Positions 35,220 through 47,830 are shown, counted from the stretch's first letter. The stretch: DNA of 64,000 bases from Desmodus rotundus (GCF_022682495.2 NC_071397.1:17432739-17496738); one strand, 5' to 3'. Notes: a model not told the origin generated them from the sequence alone. Numbers and translations are program-made.

Positions 35220-37690
35220 AAGCATGCTAAGTAGCGTATTCCAGATTTGAGCTCTAGAAGTTCAGCCAGAGGCCGGGAACCTGTGTGCCATTCTCTGAGC
35301 CTTTCCCTCCCAATCGGGCCTGGGCGCTGGTGGAATGGGGGGTGATCTCTAGAGGTCTGTAAGGCCCCCTGATTGTAACCATGGTTGATATTCAAAATGT
35401 TTTCCCCCCCAGGTAATCGCAAACACACACTTTATGCAGTCGAAATTTACCACAAATTATGCTGTTGAGTCTCCCACATTTGGGGAAATTGCAGGCATCG
35501 GCACACCTGGAGTGCAATGGGTGAGCCTCGCCCTGGGAAAACCACCTTCATGATCTTGGTATCTCCCCTGCAGGGTAAGTACTGATATTTAAAACGTTTA
35601 ATGACCAGACCAATCAGAACAGAGGATGGCTGAAAACAACTGGTCTGTCTGTCCAGGAGCTAAACTGGGATGCTAATGCAGGTCTCCCTGACCTCAAAGC
35701 TCATGCCCTTTAACTTCCCCGTCTGACGTCTTCGAGGAGACACTGGCACCTCCAACCTTGAAGGACTTGTCTCCCTCACTCTGTTGTAAGTACCTTGAGG
35801 ACAGGGAGTGGGTGAGTCATTTTTTATTGACCGCCTCCCCCCCAAGTCTACATGTCAACAGCTGGCTCTGGGACCATGGAGGGGGAAAGACCTGATTTGT
35901 AGTGTTTTCCACGCAAACACTGCCATCATGCCCGATTTCGAGCTTCCAGGGTGGCATTACTGAACAAGGAGCTGGGGAGAGATGTGCAGAGGGACACTGG
36001 TGTATGGCATTTCCCCCATACAGACGCAATAGTGTCAATAACCTCAAGAGCAGGGGTAATAGTAAAATACAGGGAACTAATTAGGAAGTGAATGAGTTTT
36101 GATGAATACCTTTGTTTGAATCAAATTTCTTCCATTTTAACTTTTTGTAACTTAATCTTTAATGATTAGTGTATTTAACAATTGGCTTGCAAATTTCCTG
36201 AAAATTTAACAATTAAGTTCATGACCGGTTTGAGGTGGCTCGGGCACACCACTGCTGGAGTATAGTCTAAGGCTTTGTTTTCAATAGGCACTGGGACAGT
36301 GTCAAGGATGCTAATAAAAAAGAACATGATTATTCACTAATGAGCTTTGAATAGAGCTGGTAATCCAGATTTCAATATTCTTTCCTGTGTCTGAGAGTTT
36401 CTTAGCTCCATTGCTCATACTTAAAAGAAGGCCAAAAAATAAAAACTATTTAAGGGTGGAGACCAAAGAATGGCCAAGTCACCAGCTAAGGGCCTGTGTT
36501 GGGTGGGGCCCTACAACAGCTTCCTGTTCAGAACGGTCTCTGCAGTCGGCTTGAGCAAGCCTCTGAGCTGTAACTGTCTTCTCTCCTGGCCTCCCCGAAT
36601 CAGGCCCCCAACAAGAAAGAGAAGTACTGAAGAAAAAGCGCCAGTCATATTGTTATTCTATTCCATTCCAGAAAGGACAGCTTCCCAGGAACTGGGGAGC
36701 CGAGAAATAAGTAAAAATTGCAGTAAACTGCCACCTCCCAAAGGCTGGAAGGAGTCCATAACCTTTTGTTATGGGTGCACAGTGCTGATGTCACTGGAAA
36801 CGAGTGGGCAGGCGCAGCCTGGGGAGGGAGAGGGACAGCTGGTGAATCAGCTGTGTTGCACTCAGCACTATCCCTGCCCTGGTTCAGGGATTGTACCATA
36901 TATGGACTCGGGCTCAGGACTGCTGTCCAGCTGATTTGCACCAGGGCTCCCTTAAAATTGCACTTTGGGATTAGGTCATCGTTACCAGCAAAGGGGAGAC
37001 CCCAGAATGGTCGGTCAGCATGAAGAAATCAGGGCCAGTTGTGGTCTGGCAAGTAAAAGAGGAGAGGAGAGGGTGCAGCCCCTTTCTAGCCAAGCTGCGC
37101 TTGGGAATGAAGGCCAGAGCCTGAGAAAGCTGTGGGAGTGCCTGTTAGCGCTGGCTGCACAGGGAGGGGCTCAGCGGGAGGACCAGCCGCCTTCTGCAGA
37201 GGCCATTCTGCCTCTGGCTGGCCTGGGGCTTCAGCAGATTATCCTGAGGACAATTCAGACAAGGGGGACAACCCCAAAATTTCAGATGGGAGAGGCAGTT
37301 TCCCTGACTCTGTGTGAAGGTGGCTGCGGTGCGACCTGTGTGGACGTACAGAAACCCCGCTGGCAAAATGAGAAACAGTCCAGGCCCTGAGTGACTCTGC
37401 GGTCACCCAGGTAGAACACAGCTAGTTAACCTCCACCCCGACCTATCCGTCCAGACTGAGTCACCCCCAGTGTGGCACAGCTAGGGCTGTGGGGACCCAG
37501 GAAGCAAGAGGAGGAAAGGGGGTCGGGGAGTGACCTGGGAAAGTGCCTTTTCATAGATGGCTAATAAATCGAGTCCAATTTGTAAAGATTAACCAACTTT
37601 TTTGTTGTTGCCTCAGCAATTTGGCTGCTTTAACTTTCTGTTTTCAAGGACCAGCTTGAATGATTTCAGGGCACTTCTCTCTCTGTGGAC
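35220..37690. other. Intergenic sequence with possible conserved segment
   Basis: No gene recognised. A MIR-like piece lies at about 35640-35720. The frames at 36470-36934 and 36965-37390 resemble no family known to me. The AT-rich segment 36100-36400 lacks repeat signatures and holds homeodomain-type cores (TTAATGATTAG, AACAATTGG, AACAATTAAG). Confidence 0.45.
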
Positions 37691-37699
37691 CTCTTGATT

Positions 37700-38092
37700 T
37701 GGTTCAAAAGACCAGAACAGCGGAATACTCCACCGCAGTGAGAATGTACTACTCCATATGCAAAACACACCCAAATCTCACAGACATAATGCGGAGTGAA
37801 GGAAGGCGGACACAGAAGAGTACTGTGAAACCCCATTCATATCAAGCTCAGAACCAGGCAGAATCAGTCTGTGGCGATGTTAGAAGTCAGGATACTGGTT
37901 CCTTTGTTGGCCTCGCTGACTGGGAGGGGCCGGAGGGCTGCAGGGGTGCGGGCGATGTGCTAATTCTTTGTCTGGGTGCTGCTTACACAGATGCAGACAC
38001 GTTGAGCTGTCCACTTATGATCTGTGCACATTTCTGTGTATTATATTTCAGTCAAAAGTTTCCTTTAAAAAGAAAAACACCAAGGCAGAATG
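37700..38092 (+). repeat. Old L1 3' end (L1ME-type)
   Basis: AATCTCACAGACATAATGCG, GGACACAGAAGAGTACTGTG, CCATTCATATCAAGCTCAG, then CTGGGTGCTGCTTACACAGA, in the usual order. Confidence 0.85.
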
Positions 38093-38535
38093 TAATCTTG
38101 TGAAATAAGTTGTCACAGGAACAGTGATTCCTGTGTGCAGACCAAAAACAAGGCTCCGAGGGTGGGTCTGCGTGCCAGGAGTCAGGGCAAGGAGTCAGAG
38201 AACCCAATTTCTCATCCCGCTTCTCTTATTCACTGGCGCAAGGGGCTTAGAAAGGTAGCTGCCCTGCTTCTCACTTCCTTTTTGCCACCTGTTTCAGGGC
38301 AGGTGGAAGACGACTTGCTGTTCATTTTGCCTCTCACATGACCTTCTCAGGGAGGAAAAGTCTCCAGACTGGGTGAGCTCACAGATCAGTTTGCACATTG
38401 ACGAGCGCAGACACACACTTACGCATATCTAGGGACATTTGGACTTCTGAGCATCCTCCTACTACCCCTCATCAGCCTTGATGTTCCCACTCACCCCCTT
38501 CTTCACCTTCACCTCCACCTCCCTTGATCTCAGGC

Positions 38536-38699
38536 GTACGTTTCCTAGGGCTGCCACACAAAGTGCCACAAATGGAATGGCTTAGAACAGCAGGAAATTG
38601 TTCGTCTCACAGTTCCTCCTTCTGTGTGTGTGTCCAAAGTCTCCCTTTTTATAAGGATACCAGCCATTGGATGAGGGCCCATCCCAGTTACCTCATTTT
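38536..38699 (+). mobile_element. MLT1-type MaLR LTR, left part
   Basis: TTTCCTAGGGCTGCCACACA, GGCTTAGAACAGCAGGAAAT, ATAAGGATACCAGCCATTGG, GAGGGCCCATCCC in MLT1 order. Interrupted by a SINE. Confidence 0.82.
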
Positions 38700-38700
38700 A

Positions 38701-38884
38701 AAAATATATTTATTTATTTAAAGACAGGGAAAGGAAGGAAGAATGGGAGAGAAACATCGATTGGTTTCCTCTCACACATGTCCTGATGGGGGACCAAACC
38801 TGCATGTGCCCTGATGGGGAATCGAACCAGTGACCCTTTGCCCTGTGGAACAATGCCCAACCAACAGGGCCATACTAGCCAGGG
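38701..38884 (-). mobile_element. Ves-type SINE inside MLT1
   Basis: Reverse copy with AAATATATTTATTTATTT tail complement and GCCATACTAGCCAGGG head complement. ACCTCATTTTA (38690-38700 and 38892-38902) is duplicated around it. Confidence 0.92.
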
Positions 38885-38996
38885 TTCAATGACCTCATTT
38901 TAACTTGATGACCTATTTCCAAATAAGGTCACATTCTAAGGTACCAGGTGCTAGACTTCGATATATATTTTGGGGGAGATACAATTCAACTCATAA
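38885..38996 (+). mobile_element. MLT1-type MaLR LTR, right part
   Basis: TAACTTGATGACCTATTTCC, GGTCACATTCTAAGGTACC, TTTTGGGGGAGATACAATTC finish the LTR. Confidence 0.82.
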
Positions 38997-39114
38997 AGGC
39001 AGTGATTAATAGGTTCCAAGAAAACCTAAAATAGCGCCCCAAATCTATGCCCTGCCAGGCAAGGTTAAGGATCCCAGTTGAAGACCAAACATCAAGAGAC
39101 TTGGATAAATAGCA

Positions 39115-39190
39115 ATAATCTCTTAAGTTTGTGGAGTGCTTCCCGCACTGAAAACACTTTCATAACCATTGTACCATTGATTCTTCACAG
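39115..39190 (-). repeat. MIR fragment 1 of cluster
   Basis: AGTTTGTGGAGTGCTTCCCG and CTTTCATAACCATTGTACC, weak reverse MIR tail. Confidence 0.45.
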
Positions 39191-39194
39191 TAAG

Positions 39195-39395
39195 ACAGAC
39201 AGACGTGCAGGCTCTGGGGCCAGACTGCCTAGGCTGGAATCTCAGCTTCCTCTGTGCCTGGCTGCCTGACCCCGGGCACATTACCTCTGTGCCTCAAGCA
39301 GGTATATGGTGAGGAGCAAATGAATTAACACCAGAAGCTCTTGCAACAGGGCCCAGGACACAGTTAGCATTTGAGAAATATTAGCTACAAGGACA
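39195..39395 (+). repeat. MIR 2 of cluster
   Basis: CAGGCTCTGGGGCCAGACTG, CCTAGGCTGGAATCTCAGC, CTGACCCCGGGCACATTACC, CTCTGTGCCTCAAGCAGG, in plus MIR order, nearly full length. Confidence 0.9.
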
Positions 39396-39500
39396 AAGCA
39401 CCAGATAGTGTCACCTGCATCTTACAAATGAAGAAGATGAGGCACACAGACTAGTACGAGGCTAATTCAAGGCAGATCCAGACTGAACCCAGCCCTTCCG
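39396..39500 (-). repeat. MIR 3 of cluster
   Basis: ACCTGCATCTTACAAATGAA, GATGAGGCACACAGACTAG, AACCCAGCCCTTCCGG in reverse MIR order. Confidence 0.75.
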
Positions 39501-39544
39501 GGTTACAGTTTCAAGTTGTCAGATTATCGGGTATGTCCTGCTAT

Positions 39545-39812
39545 TCATTTTTAGGTAACAGTAATAATGACGACAGCTACCTTGCGCCAAGCACTCACCA
39601 AATGCCAGACACTATGCTAAGTGCTTTACAAACAGCATTTTGTCTACTTATGGGGCAGGTATAGTTATCTCCATTTTAATGAAGTACAAATCGAGACCTA
39701 AGAATTCAGAAGGCAAGAGCTGAGTCACCCAACTAGTGACAGGGAGCCAGGATTTGAAGGCAGGTCTCTCCAAGTCCAGGGTCTGAGTTTTTAACCACTT
39801 AGGCTCCACGAC
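39545..39812 (-). repeat. MIR 4 of cluster
   Basis: AGCACTCACCAAATGCCAGA, CACTATGCTAAGTGCTTTAC, ATCTCCATTTTAATGAAGTA and GAGCCAGGATTTGAAGGCAG, long and well preserved. Confidence 0.9.
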
Positions 39813-39814
39813 TG

Positions 39815-42526
39815 CTGGGAAGAAAAAGACCGCTGTAGTTGCTTGCTTTATAAACAACTAGGGGTTGCCAGGATGAATCAAGTGATATTTATAAATTCCC
39901 CGCAGGCCAGGAAAGAGGCATTCTTCACTGTTCCTCACCTTTTACCCTGCTGCAGTAGGCACTGGGACCCCCATAGGTCCCAGTGTGCTCTCATGGAAGG
40001 AATTACAGATCTTAAGAAGCCAGACCCGGGTGGAGAAGCAAGAAGCGCCACATGAGTGCTTAATAGCCAAGGCCAAGGCTGGGTGCCAGGGGGACTGTCT
40101 GATGCTGTCCTAGAGAGATGAGGACCCAATGCCAGAACCCAATGGTAGCCACAGTGCCCCAGGTACACAGGCTTTGTGATAATGACCAAGTTTGTGAGAG
40201 GGAGAGAGAAAAGACTGACGCTTCACAAGGTGCCACTAGTCTGAGAAAGGGGAACGCTGCTCTCCGAAGGTGGCTTCAGGTGGCAGCCTGGAAACACCTT
40301 CCTGGTTTGAGATTTCAAGGGAGGGCCTAATGTTAGCAGCGCTTTTGCACGGACTGGAGTGACATACTTCCTGATGCGTACTCGTGACTCTGCCGGCAGC
40401 GGGGATGGATGGGGCAGTTTGGGCTTCTGTCGTTTCTTTCGCTCCCTCTATGGACAGCAGTGTACCCAAAGTCTTTGATCCCAGCTCCTCTGATTAGGGT
40501 CGCCACCATCCCTCCTGCCTTGCCTGAGCCCCCCGGGGCCCCCTAGTGGATAAGAAAGTTAAACGAATCATTTGAGGCAGGAAATAAGAGCAGGTACAGT
40601 GGTGAAGAGGGGTAAGATGAATGTGGATTTTTTCCCAACAGAATCGAGAGCTCTGTTGTGAATCTCTCTCTTGTCCCCCACTGGGTGAATGATTTACTAT
40701 GACACAAGGGGCTGCAAACACAACGGCTCTGCCCCTGGAGTGGACTTTGAGGTGGAGGCAATATTAAGGGTTGACCTCCTCCCTTGACTTCCATTTGGAG
40801 CGCCTTGCAACTCTCAGGGCATTTGGAAGGCAACACATTAGTTTTCCCCAAAGAATCAGGGCTGTGGTTTGAGCAAAGGTGTTTACTCCCACGGAGGTGG
40901 GATTTTTATTGCTAGTTTCCACATCAAGGAGGTGTGAACGTTCTGCACAAATCCCGACAATCGATACCACCTGAGGAAGGCCAGGAAGGGGCTCCACAGG
41001 CCAGTGCTTCTCACACTTCAGGTGCACTGTTTGGAAGCACCTGGGGTCTTGTGAAAATGCAGATTCTCAGTCCGCAGGTCTGGGTGGGGTCCACAGCCTG
41101 TGTTTCCGACCTGCCCCTGCTGGTTATGTGGTAGCACGCTGGACTAAAAAATACTCCCGCACCTTTCTTGACATCCTCATCCACACATACCCACCCTGAC
41201 CCCCAGCAAACATAAAATAAAACAGGGAAATTGCATTTCCTGGAAGTGGCTTACATAATCCCAAATAATTGGGAAGGGACTGTGATACTGTATTTACAAT
41301 CTGCCCCCCTCCCTCAGCAAGAATGGCCTCACACTTGACTGGGTCAGTGTAGGGCAAAGAATAAAGAAGATTCCATGGACAGTCTTGGGCAATCTTACGG
41401 AACAATAGTATTAAAGCTACTTTTTAATTTTGCTCTAAAATACATTCTTAAAGGTGGCTTTGACTAATATATATGTAAATTACTAGATGGCGAAAACCAT
41501 TTTGTATTTGCTCTTTGTGCTTTTCTGTATTTCCCAAATTTTCTACAAACCTATGTCGCTTTTATTTTTTCAGGACTAAAATGGTAACATGCCACGCTGT
41601 CAGTATGTACAGGCCCGTTCCCTGGTGCCAGAAACCAGAACGGAATCTTTCACATCTCAAGGCTAATACTGTATATACGGGTAACCTCTGTAGATAACTG
41701 AACTGCTGGGGTGGGGGAGGACCCCCTTCTGGGATTCAGGAGACCAAGCCCACAGGGCAGGTTGGGGTTGAATTACTGTTTGGCATTGAAGGGAGGAGCT
41801 CGCAGTCTCTGCCTCGTGAGGTCAAACTGACCGCTTGCTGGTCCAAACACGGTGTGATTCATTTTAGTTTCTGTGTCCACGAGCAAGGCCACCACGCATT
41901 GATGATGTTCTGACATCTTGATCTATGTTTACAAATCATGGAGCGGATGACCTGTCAGTGAACTATGACCTTGTGCCTTTTATATATGAGAAAAGGCAGG
42001 CTGGGGGAGGGAGTTGGGAGAAGGTGGAAGTAATCACAGAAATGGAATTTTCATAATTCAGGTTTCCATCCCTTGGCTTTAAATCAGGGATTCCCAATCT
42101 TCAGAACAACTGAACAGCGCAGCACAACTGTGTATAAACACAGTCCTCTCTTCTCAGCACAGTGCTTGTGTAAAGCAATTGCTTCTCTTTTTTAATATAG
42201 GGTCAAGCAAAAGTAGGTTTAGAGTTGTGAGTACTTGAAACACAGAGTTTATTCTTGTATTTTTTCTTACTAATCATTGTGTTATATCCCATACAAACAA
42301 CCGTGGGCCTGTTTTGCCCCACTGATGTTTCTTTCATAATGGTCTGAGTATAGAGTGCAGAGAACTTTTAAGAAATTGCCACCTTCCCCACTGGCAGCAG
42401 TAAGTTTTGCATATGCAGTCACCCGATAACGTTTGTTAAACGGAATAAAAGAATATTGAAGCAAAAACATTCAGGAGGATTGGAACAACAAAACAGATGA
42501 CAAAGAAACAGGGACAAGGGATAACG
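39815..42526. other. Intergenic sequence, apart from MER5A-like relic
   Basis: No gene recognised. An L1-like terminus (AAATTTTCTACAAACCTATG) lies near 41535. Small open frames have no recognisable family. Confidence 0.5.
41002..41132 (+). repeat. hAT-Charlie MITE relic (MER5A-like)
   Basis: CAGTGCTTCTCACACTTCAG, GCACCTGGGGTCTTGTGAAA, ATGCAGATTCTCAGTCCGCA and GGTCTGGGTGGGGTCC are in MER5A order. The right end is truncated. Confidence 0.85.
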
Positions 42527-42548
42527 CTAAAGGTAGCAATTTTTTTTT

Positions 42549-42764
42549 AACACAGTATTTGTCATGCTTATTTATTTACTTTTAGACAAAGGGAAGGGAG
42601 GAAGAGAGGGAGAGAAACATCACGTGTGGTTGCCTCTCACACGCCCCCCCACCCCCCACCCCCCCACCCCCCGGGACCTGGCCCACAACACAGGCATGTG
42701 CCCTGACTGGGAATTGACCTAGTGACCCGTTGGTGCTCAATCCACTGAGCCACACCAGCCAAGG
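42549..42764 (-). mobile_element. Ves-type SINE with C-rich expansion
   Basis: Reverse copy flanked by CTAAAGGTAGCAAT (42527-42540 and from 42765). At 42643-42673 the usual short CCCC has expanded to a run of C tracts split by single A residues. Confidence 0.94.
42643..42673. repeat. C-rich simple repeat inside the SINE
   Basis: Four to five cytosine tracts of six or seven separated by A; the complement could form a G-quadruplex. Confidence 0.9.
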
Positions 42765-42789
42765 CTAAAGGTAGCAATTTTTTTTTTAT

Positions 42790-44640
42790 GGGTAAAGATA
42801 AAAGATGGCTTTATAGGTTTTAATTGTGTGATTTCTAATGTTTGAGGAAATAAAATTATAGGAAGTCCCCCTTCTTAAGGAATCAATTCTGCCTTCTGTT
42901 ACTATCTTGCCTGATCTCCCTGCTGCTTTTTTGCCTGTTCCCACTGAGTTTTCAATGATCTTTATCCTCATGTTCTGGGCAGCAAAGGTAAATATAAACA
43001 ACATTGGCACTTTTCGTCTCTTAATTCCTCTATGTCCTTTATTCACTTGGTCGTGGCCCTTCCCATCAGGTATCCAGTACTTGCATGGCTTTCTTTGTTA
43101 AAAAGGAAAAATTCCCTTATACAGAGGTGCAAACAACTGGTAACGGTTTGGAGTAGCACCAATAGGTTCTGTTGCAGGCCAAACGGTGAGCAGAAAAAAA
43201 ATCTGTCTTCTAAGATCCAGTTGACTATTTCTGATGCTGTTTTCAGTGCCAAGATGTCCCCACTTCAAGAGGTCTTCTCTGAGGCTCTGTCAGCTCAAGG
43301 AAGGCTCCCTATCTGCAAACTTGCTCTACTCCCGTACCTCTCCCCTCTCACCATGCCATCAAAACTGACCCAACCTCGTCCCAAGTCCTCAGCACCTTTA
43401 TCATAAATTGACCAGCTATACCAATAGATGCTCTTACTAGTGAGAATTGGGGCAAATGCACTTCTGAGATGATAGACCTTCAAATCACCCAGTCAAAGCA
43501 GCCCTGCCCTCTGGTCCAGGGGCCCAACAAAGGATGATGACAGGTGAGTTCAGCTGTGGCCTGGGTGGTCTTCCCTCAATTCCAAAGCACCTGCTTAAAG
43601 CCTTATGGACATCCGTCAGGGACTCATCAGCGATAATGGAGGACCACATTGCTCCCTAGGTAAAGCAGGTAAGACAGAAACACAGGTGGAATTTGCTGGT
43701 GTGGATCACTGGTCTTTCAGCATGTTTGCATTGTCTACTTCTGGTCCAAGGTCCTGGCTGAACAAATTGAGACTTGGCCTTTTAAATTTCCCCAGCATTG
43801 GATTCAACAGATGCCCAAAGCCTCTCTGGTGATGAAGTGCACACTCTGACCTCCTTGCTAATGCCAAGCGGGCTCTGCAGGGTACATACCATGTCAGGAG
43901 AACCAGAAGATGAGATGTGGGGCTCAGCACTCCTTTCCTGCAGCAAGAACCAGCCCTGAGTTTGCCATAACTTACCATTGTCCTACCCCAAGCTCCATAA
44001 TTGATCATAGAGAAAAGCAGCTGGGAACACTCCCTGGCATCCTGACTCCTGGGGTGTGCTAGCATCAGCAGCTAAGGAACACAGTGCTTCACTCATTTGC
44101 TGTTGGAGGCAGCATGAGCTGGAGTTCTTGGACCTGGGCGAGTGAATGCAGCCATGAGAAGAGAACTCTCTGTAAGCAGGGGAGAAGTCTGCTATCTCCG
44201 CTACGCCAGACTGCGGGGGTATCTGGGTTGGAACAGCAAGGCCCCCAGTTTAGCGTATAGGTTGGAGACCTGGTCAGGAGTTTGAGATATGGTGGGCTAC
44301 CCAACCCCCCAGAACTTTCCAGGGAATTGTCATAGCCAAGCGTCACCCAGATACAACTCATTCTTAGCTCACTGAAGGCTGCTGACAGAAATGGGTCTCT
44401 CGATCTAATTGAGGATGCTCGATTGGGGCAATTGGAGAACTTTGCTCCTTGGATGTGAGAAATTATGGGGAGGGGGGTGGTATACCACTTACTTTCTGAT
44501 CTGAGAGTAAATGTGATTAAACCAAAAGAGACTCTAGGAAGGGTAAGTTACAGGCAAACATAAATGTTACCAGTTTACCTCTTCAATATTTATCAGCCTA
44601 AACTTACTTATCTTGAGAGGCCATATACATACATACATAC
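42790..44640. other. Intergenic sequence, possible unrecognised relic
   Basis: No gene assigned. Frames at 43032-43406 (+) and 43706-44065 (-) and 44089-44361 (-) show no clear family. A retroviral pol relic at about 43.5-44.3 kb was considered but not supported. Confidence 0.4.
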
Positions 44641-44643
44641 ATT
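44622..44643. repeat. (ATAC)n microsatellite
   Basis: CATATACATACATACATACA, directly before a MIR. Confidence 0.85.
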
Positions 44644-44644
44644 A

Positions 44645-44895
44645 ACATAGTGGTAAAACCCATAGACTTTGGCATCAGATCTGGGTTCAAATTCCAGCTG
44701 TACTCATTGTGTCATCTTGGGAAAGCTACTTATCTGTTCTAGGTCTTAGTCCCTTTATTAGCAAGATGGAGATGATGATAACAGTTGTACTTCCAAACAG
44801 AGTTATTGCGAGGATTGAGTGAGCTAAGGCAATTAAAGTGGTAGAACCCCGCATTATTTAGTAGGTGCTCAGAAAGTGTCAGTTATAATCTTGGG
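44645..44895 (+). repeat. MIR, nearly full length
   Basis: AACATAGTGGTAAAACCCAT, ATCTGGGTTCAAATTCCAGC, CTTGGGAAAGCTACTTATCT, GCGAGGATTGAGTGAGC and TAGTAGGTGCTCAGAAAGTG. Confidence 0.92.
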
Positions 44896-45326
44896 AATAT
44901 GAAAGCTCATCAGTATTTTTTTTATAATAGGTTTATTTAGGTCTCATTTATGTATAATAAAATTCAACCGTTTTGGTGCACATTTCTACAAGTTTTAACA
45001 CACACATACGCCATGTCACTACCACCACAATTAAGATGCAGAATAGTTCCATCACCCACAAAAAGTTCCTCGGGCCCTTTTATAGCCAACCCCTCTCCCC
45101 GCCCAGAAAACAAACCACCAGTCTGTTTCGGACTCTAGTTTCACCTTTTCCTAAATGTCATATAAATGGAACCATACAGTATGTAGCAGAAAGCTCCTTG
45201 TCTTCAAAGGCTGACATATATTTGGCACCCAAATTTCTAAATGTATTTAAAGAATCAAGTTTTAATTGTCATTCCAAATCAGATGCTACATTTCCTGTTG
45301 ACTTATAGAATATGTGTACTATTTTT

Positions 45327-45531
45327 TTAAATATTTTATTTATTTATTTTTAGAGAGGGGGAAGGGAGGGAGCAAGAGAGGGAGAGAAACATCAGTGTGT
45401 GGTTGCCTCTTGCATGCCCCCTACTGGGTACCTGGGCGGCAACCCAGCCATGTGACATGACTGGGAATGGAACCAGAGGCCCTTTGGTTCACAGGCCTGT
45501 GCTCAATCCACTGAGCTACACCAGCCAGGGG
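45327..45531 (-). mobile_element. Ves-type SINE
   Basis: Full reverse copy, head complement CTACACCAGCCAGGG. Duplications ATGTGTACTATTTTT (45312-45326) and ATGTGTACTACTTTT (45532-45546) differ at one base. Confidence 0.95.
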
Positions 45532-46699
45532 ATGTGTACTACTTTTGAAATGCCTCCTGAATTAGTTCCTTTATGGGCAAGTGGCTATTCCTCATATGCT
45601 ATGTGTCATTTTATTAAGTCTCAACTTTGAGGCTGGAGTTGGCAAGGAGAAGAATGGGACATAGAGGAACTCTCAAATATTTAGGAAGTGGAAAGAAAAG
45701 GAAGTCCCCATTCTTACCTGAACAGATAGTGGGAAGAGGAGATAAGAGTAATGTAAGAGGAGATAAGAGGAGGCAGGACGTTAATTATATGGTTCTCCAT
45801 CTCTCTGTTCTTAGAGAAGAAAGTCAGGGGAGTTGTGGAAAGAAAAGCCAAGGGCAGGGACATTTTGTCTGTTTGGTTGGTTGGTTTTTCAATTCATTGC
45901 TTGGACTCTGGGATCAGACTGCCTTGCAGCCTGCACTGCGCCAAACCTAGGAGATGACCACTGCCAAATAAACTTGGTGGATCAGTGACTGTCTCATTTC
46001 CCATATTGTATGGAGGGGTCCCTGCAGTCCCCTCAAAGAGTGAGAGAGAGAGCTAAGTGTAGAGTGGCCCACTGTGACAAGGGGAGATGGCCCTATAGCA
46101 GTGGAGAGCATGGGTAATTATCTAGACCAGGAGACATGACTTGGTGTGATTTGACATGAGCAAGAAGCTGGGGTATGCAGGCAGCTAGGAATCACCCAAA
46201 ATCTTGGCCAAAGTTCCAGATGTTGAAGCACAGTCAATTTACCTGTATGCAAAGGTCAACATGTAACAGGGGATGTTGGGGACCTCCTAAATGGGAAAGC
46301 TCCCCCCACTAACATGGCTGGGGGAAAAGGTAGTAGAGCAGAGCCTTTGAGAGTTACTTTGCATATCTAAAGAACTCGGCCAGTGTTTCAGTAATGTTAA
46401 GTAGCTGTGCCTGCAGAGCTCGCAGCCAGGGAGATGGGCGTGACTCTAACTAGTTCATGTAGCCAGAGTGGCTCGCTGTGCCTTTGAGAGAGGCTTGGAG
46501 GTGGGTCCTGCATCACAGGGCCACACTTGCCCAGACTAACAATGGTAGCCGAGAAAGGTAGAAGAGACCAGACTGCTGGCAGGTGTACGCTAGTGTAGGA
46601 GGAGTTGGAAATAAGGAAGATCTGCCCCGGGATTTAAACCCAGGCATGGGGCAGCTCTCAGGCTCTCTCTTAGCCATGACAGAGCTCTGGATCATAGGG

Positions 46700-47156
46700 G
46701 AAGGAGAGTAGGAGAGACATGAGAGGCTCTCCCTCTTGCTCACTTGACCATTCAGCTTAAATAGGAGTGGAAAGCAGGATGTAGCAGCTGTGCAGGGGTC
46801 TTGGCCACACGGTTTGAAAGGATGCAGAAGGATCTCCCCTGGCCCACAATGAGGACAAGTTTTGGACTAAGAGCAGGAGCCTAGCTAGCCAAGCATGGAC
46901 AACTGAAAGGAGCCAGAATACCGACAGGAATCTCCCCAGCTAAGCTACAGACTTCAATTTCTTTTTCCTGAGAGATGGTCCCTCTGACTGGCCTGATTTG
47001 GCATGGGCAGGCAGGACTGTGTGTTTGTGGGTGTTTTTGTTTCTAAAGAGAGTGGGAATTAACGGCAGAATCCCACCATTATTCTAAACCTGTATAACTT
47101 TTGAATAAATAGTTCCTTTTTTTTTTTTTCATAAGACTCTGGCCTTGGGAGTCACA
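46700..47156 (+). repeat. Possible ERVL/ERV3-type LTR 3' part
   Basis: TATAACTTTTGAATAAATAG gives a polyadenylation signal at about 47104, a T-run and GCCTTGGGAGTCACA follow, then ATTGGCAGCGGGCAATGG, which resembles the start of an ERVL/ERV3 internal region. The left border is unknown and no duplication was found. Confidence 0.3.
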
Positions 47157-47689
47157 GTTCTTATTGGCAGCGGGCAATGGAACCCAGAGCAATAGAACCG
47201 GGTGGTTCTGTTACAAGCAGGGAGGACAGTGGGCAAGAGTGGGGGTTGGAACATCACGTGACATTTCTTAGATTCTAGAACCCCTATTCTAATCCTATGA
47301 TGACTCAGTTGACACACTCTTCCCCCCAATCCCATCTTGTGGAAGCAGAGAGAGTGTAATGACATAGAAAATCGAAAAGACTAAGCTCAAGTACTGTTTG
47401 AATTGTTCCAGCAGACTAAGGGGACTCAGCGAGCGAGGGTTTGTGAGTAAGTCCAAGCTGTTTTCTCAGCCCACATGAGCATAATTCGTGAAACTTCCCA
47501 GGCTCGGTTTCCTCCCATTGCTTCTTTAACTTAATTTCTGATGAATAAATTATTACCTCTTGACAGTGGCCCCTAACACAGCAGCTATAAGAATCTTGAT
47601 TTTGTAACTTCTGCAATAGCTGGACATTTTAAGGAATAGCGCAATGCATCCCTCTGCAAACAATGATTTTTAAAAGTTTGTAACTCATC

Positions 47690-47830
47690 ACAGAGATATA
47701 AAGTACAGCACAGGGAATATAGTCAATAATATTGTAATCACTATGTGTGGTGCCAGGTGGGGACTAGACTTACTGGGGTAAGCACTTCCTAAGTTATATA
47801 AATGTATAACCACTTTTGTAAAAGTTTGTA
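47690..47830 (+). repeat. Old L1 3' end
   Basis: GCACAGGGAATATAGTCAAT, AATATTGTAATCACTATGTG and GACTAGACTTACTGGGGTAA match a known L1MA/MB terminus. Confidence 0.8.

Noticed and set aside
36470..37390. Two frames of 154 and 141 codons as exons or a processed pseudogene
   Set aside because: No recognisable family, no poly-A tail, no duplications and no splice-site logic between them.
43480..44400. Endogenous retroviral pol (integrase-like) relic
   Set aside because: A few residues in broken frames recalled an integrase, but the order of motifs and frames was inconsistent and no LTR boundary could be tied to it.
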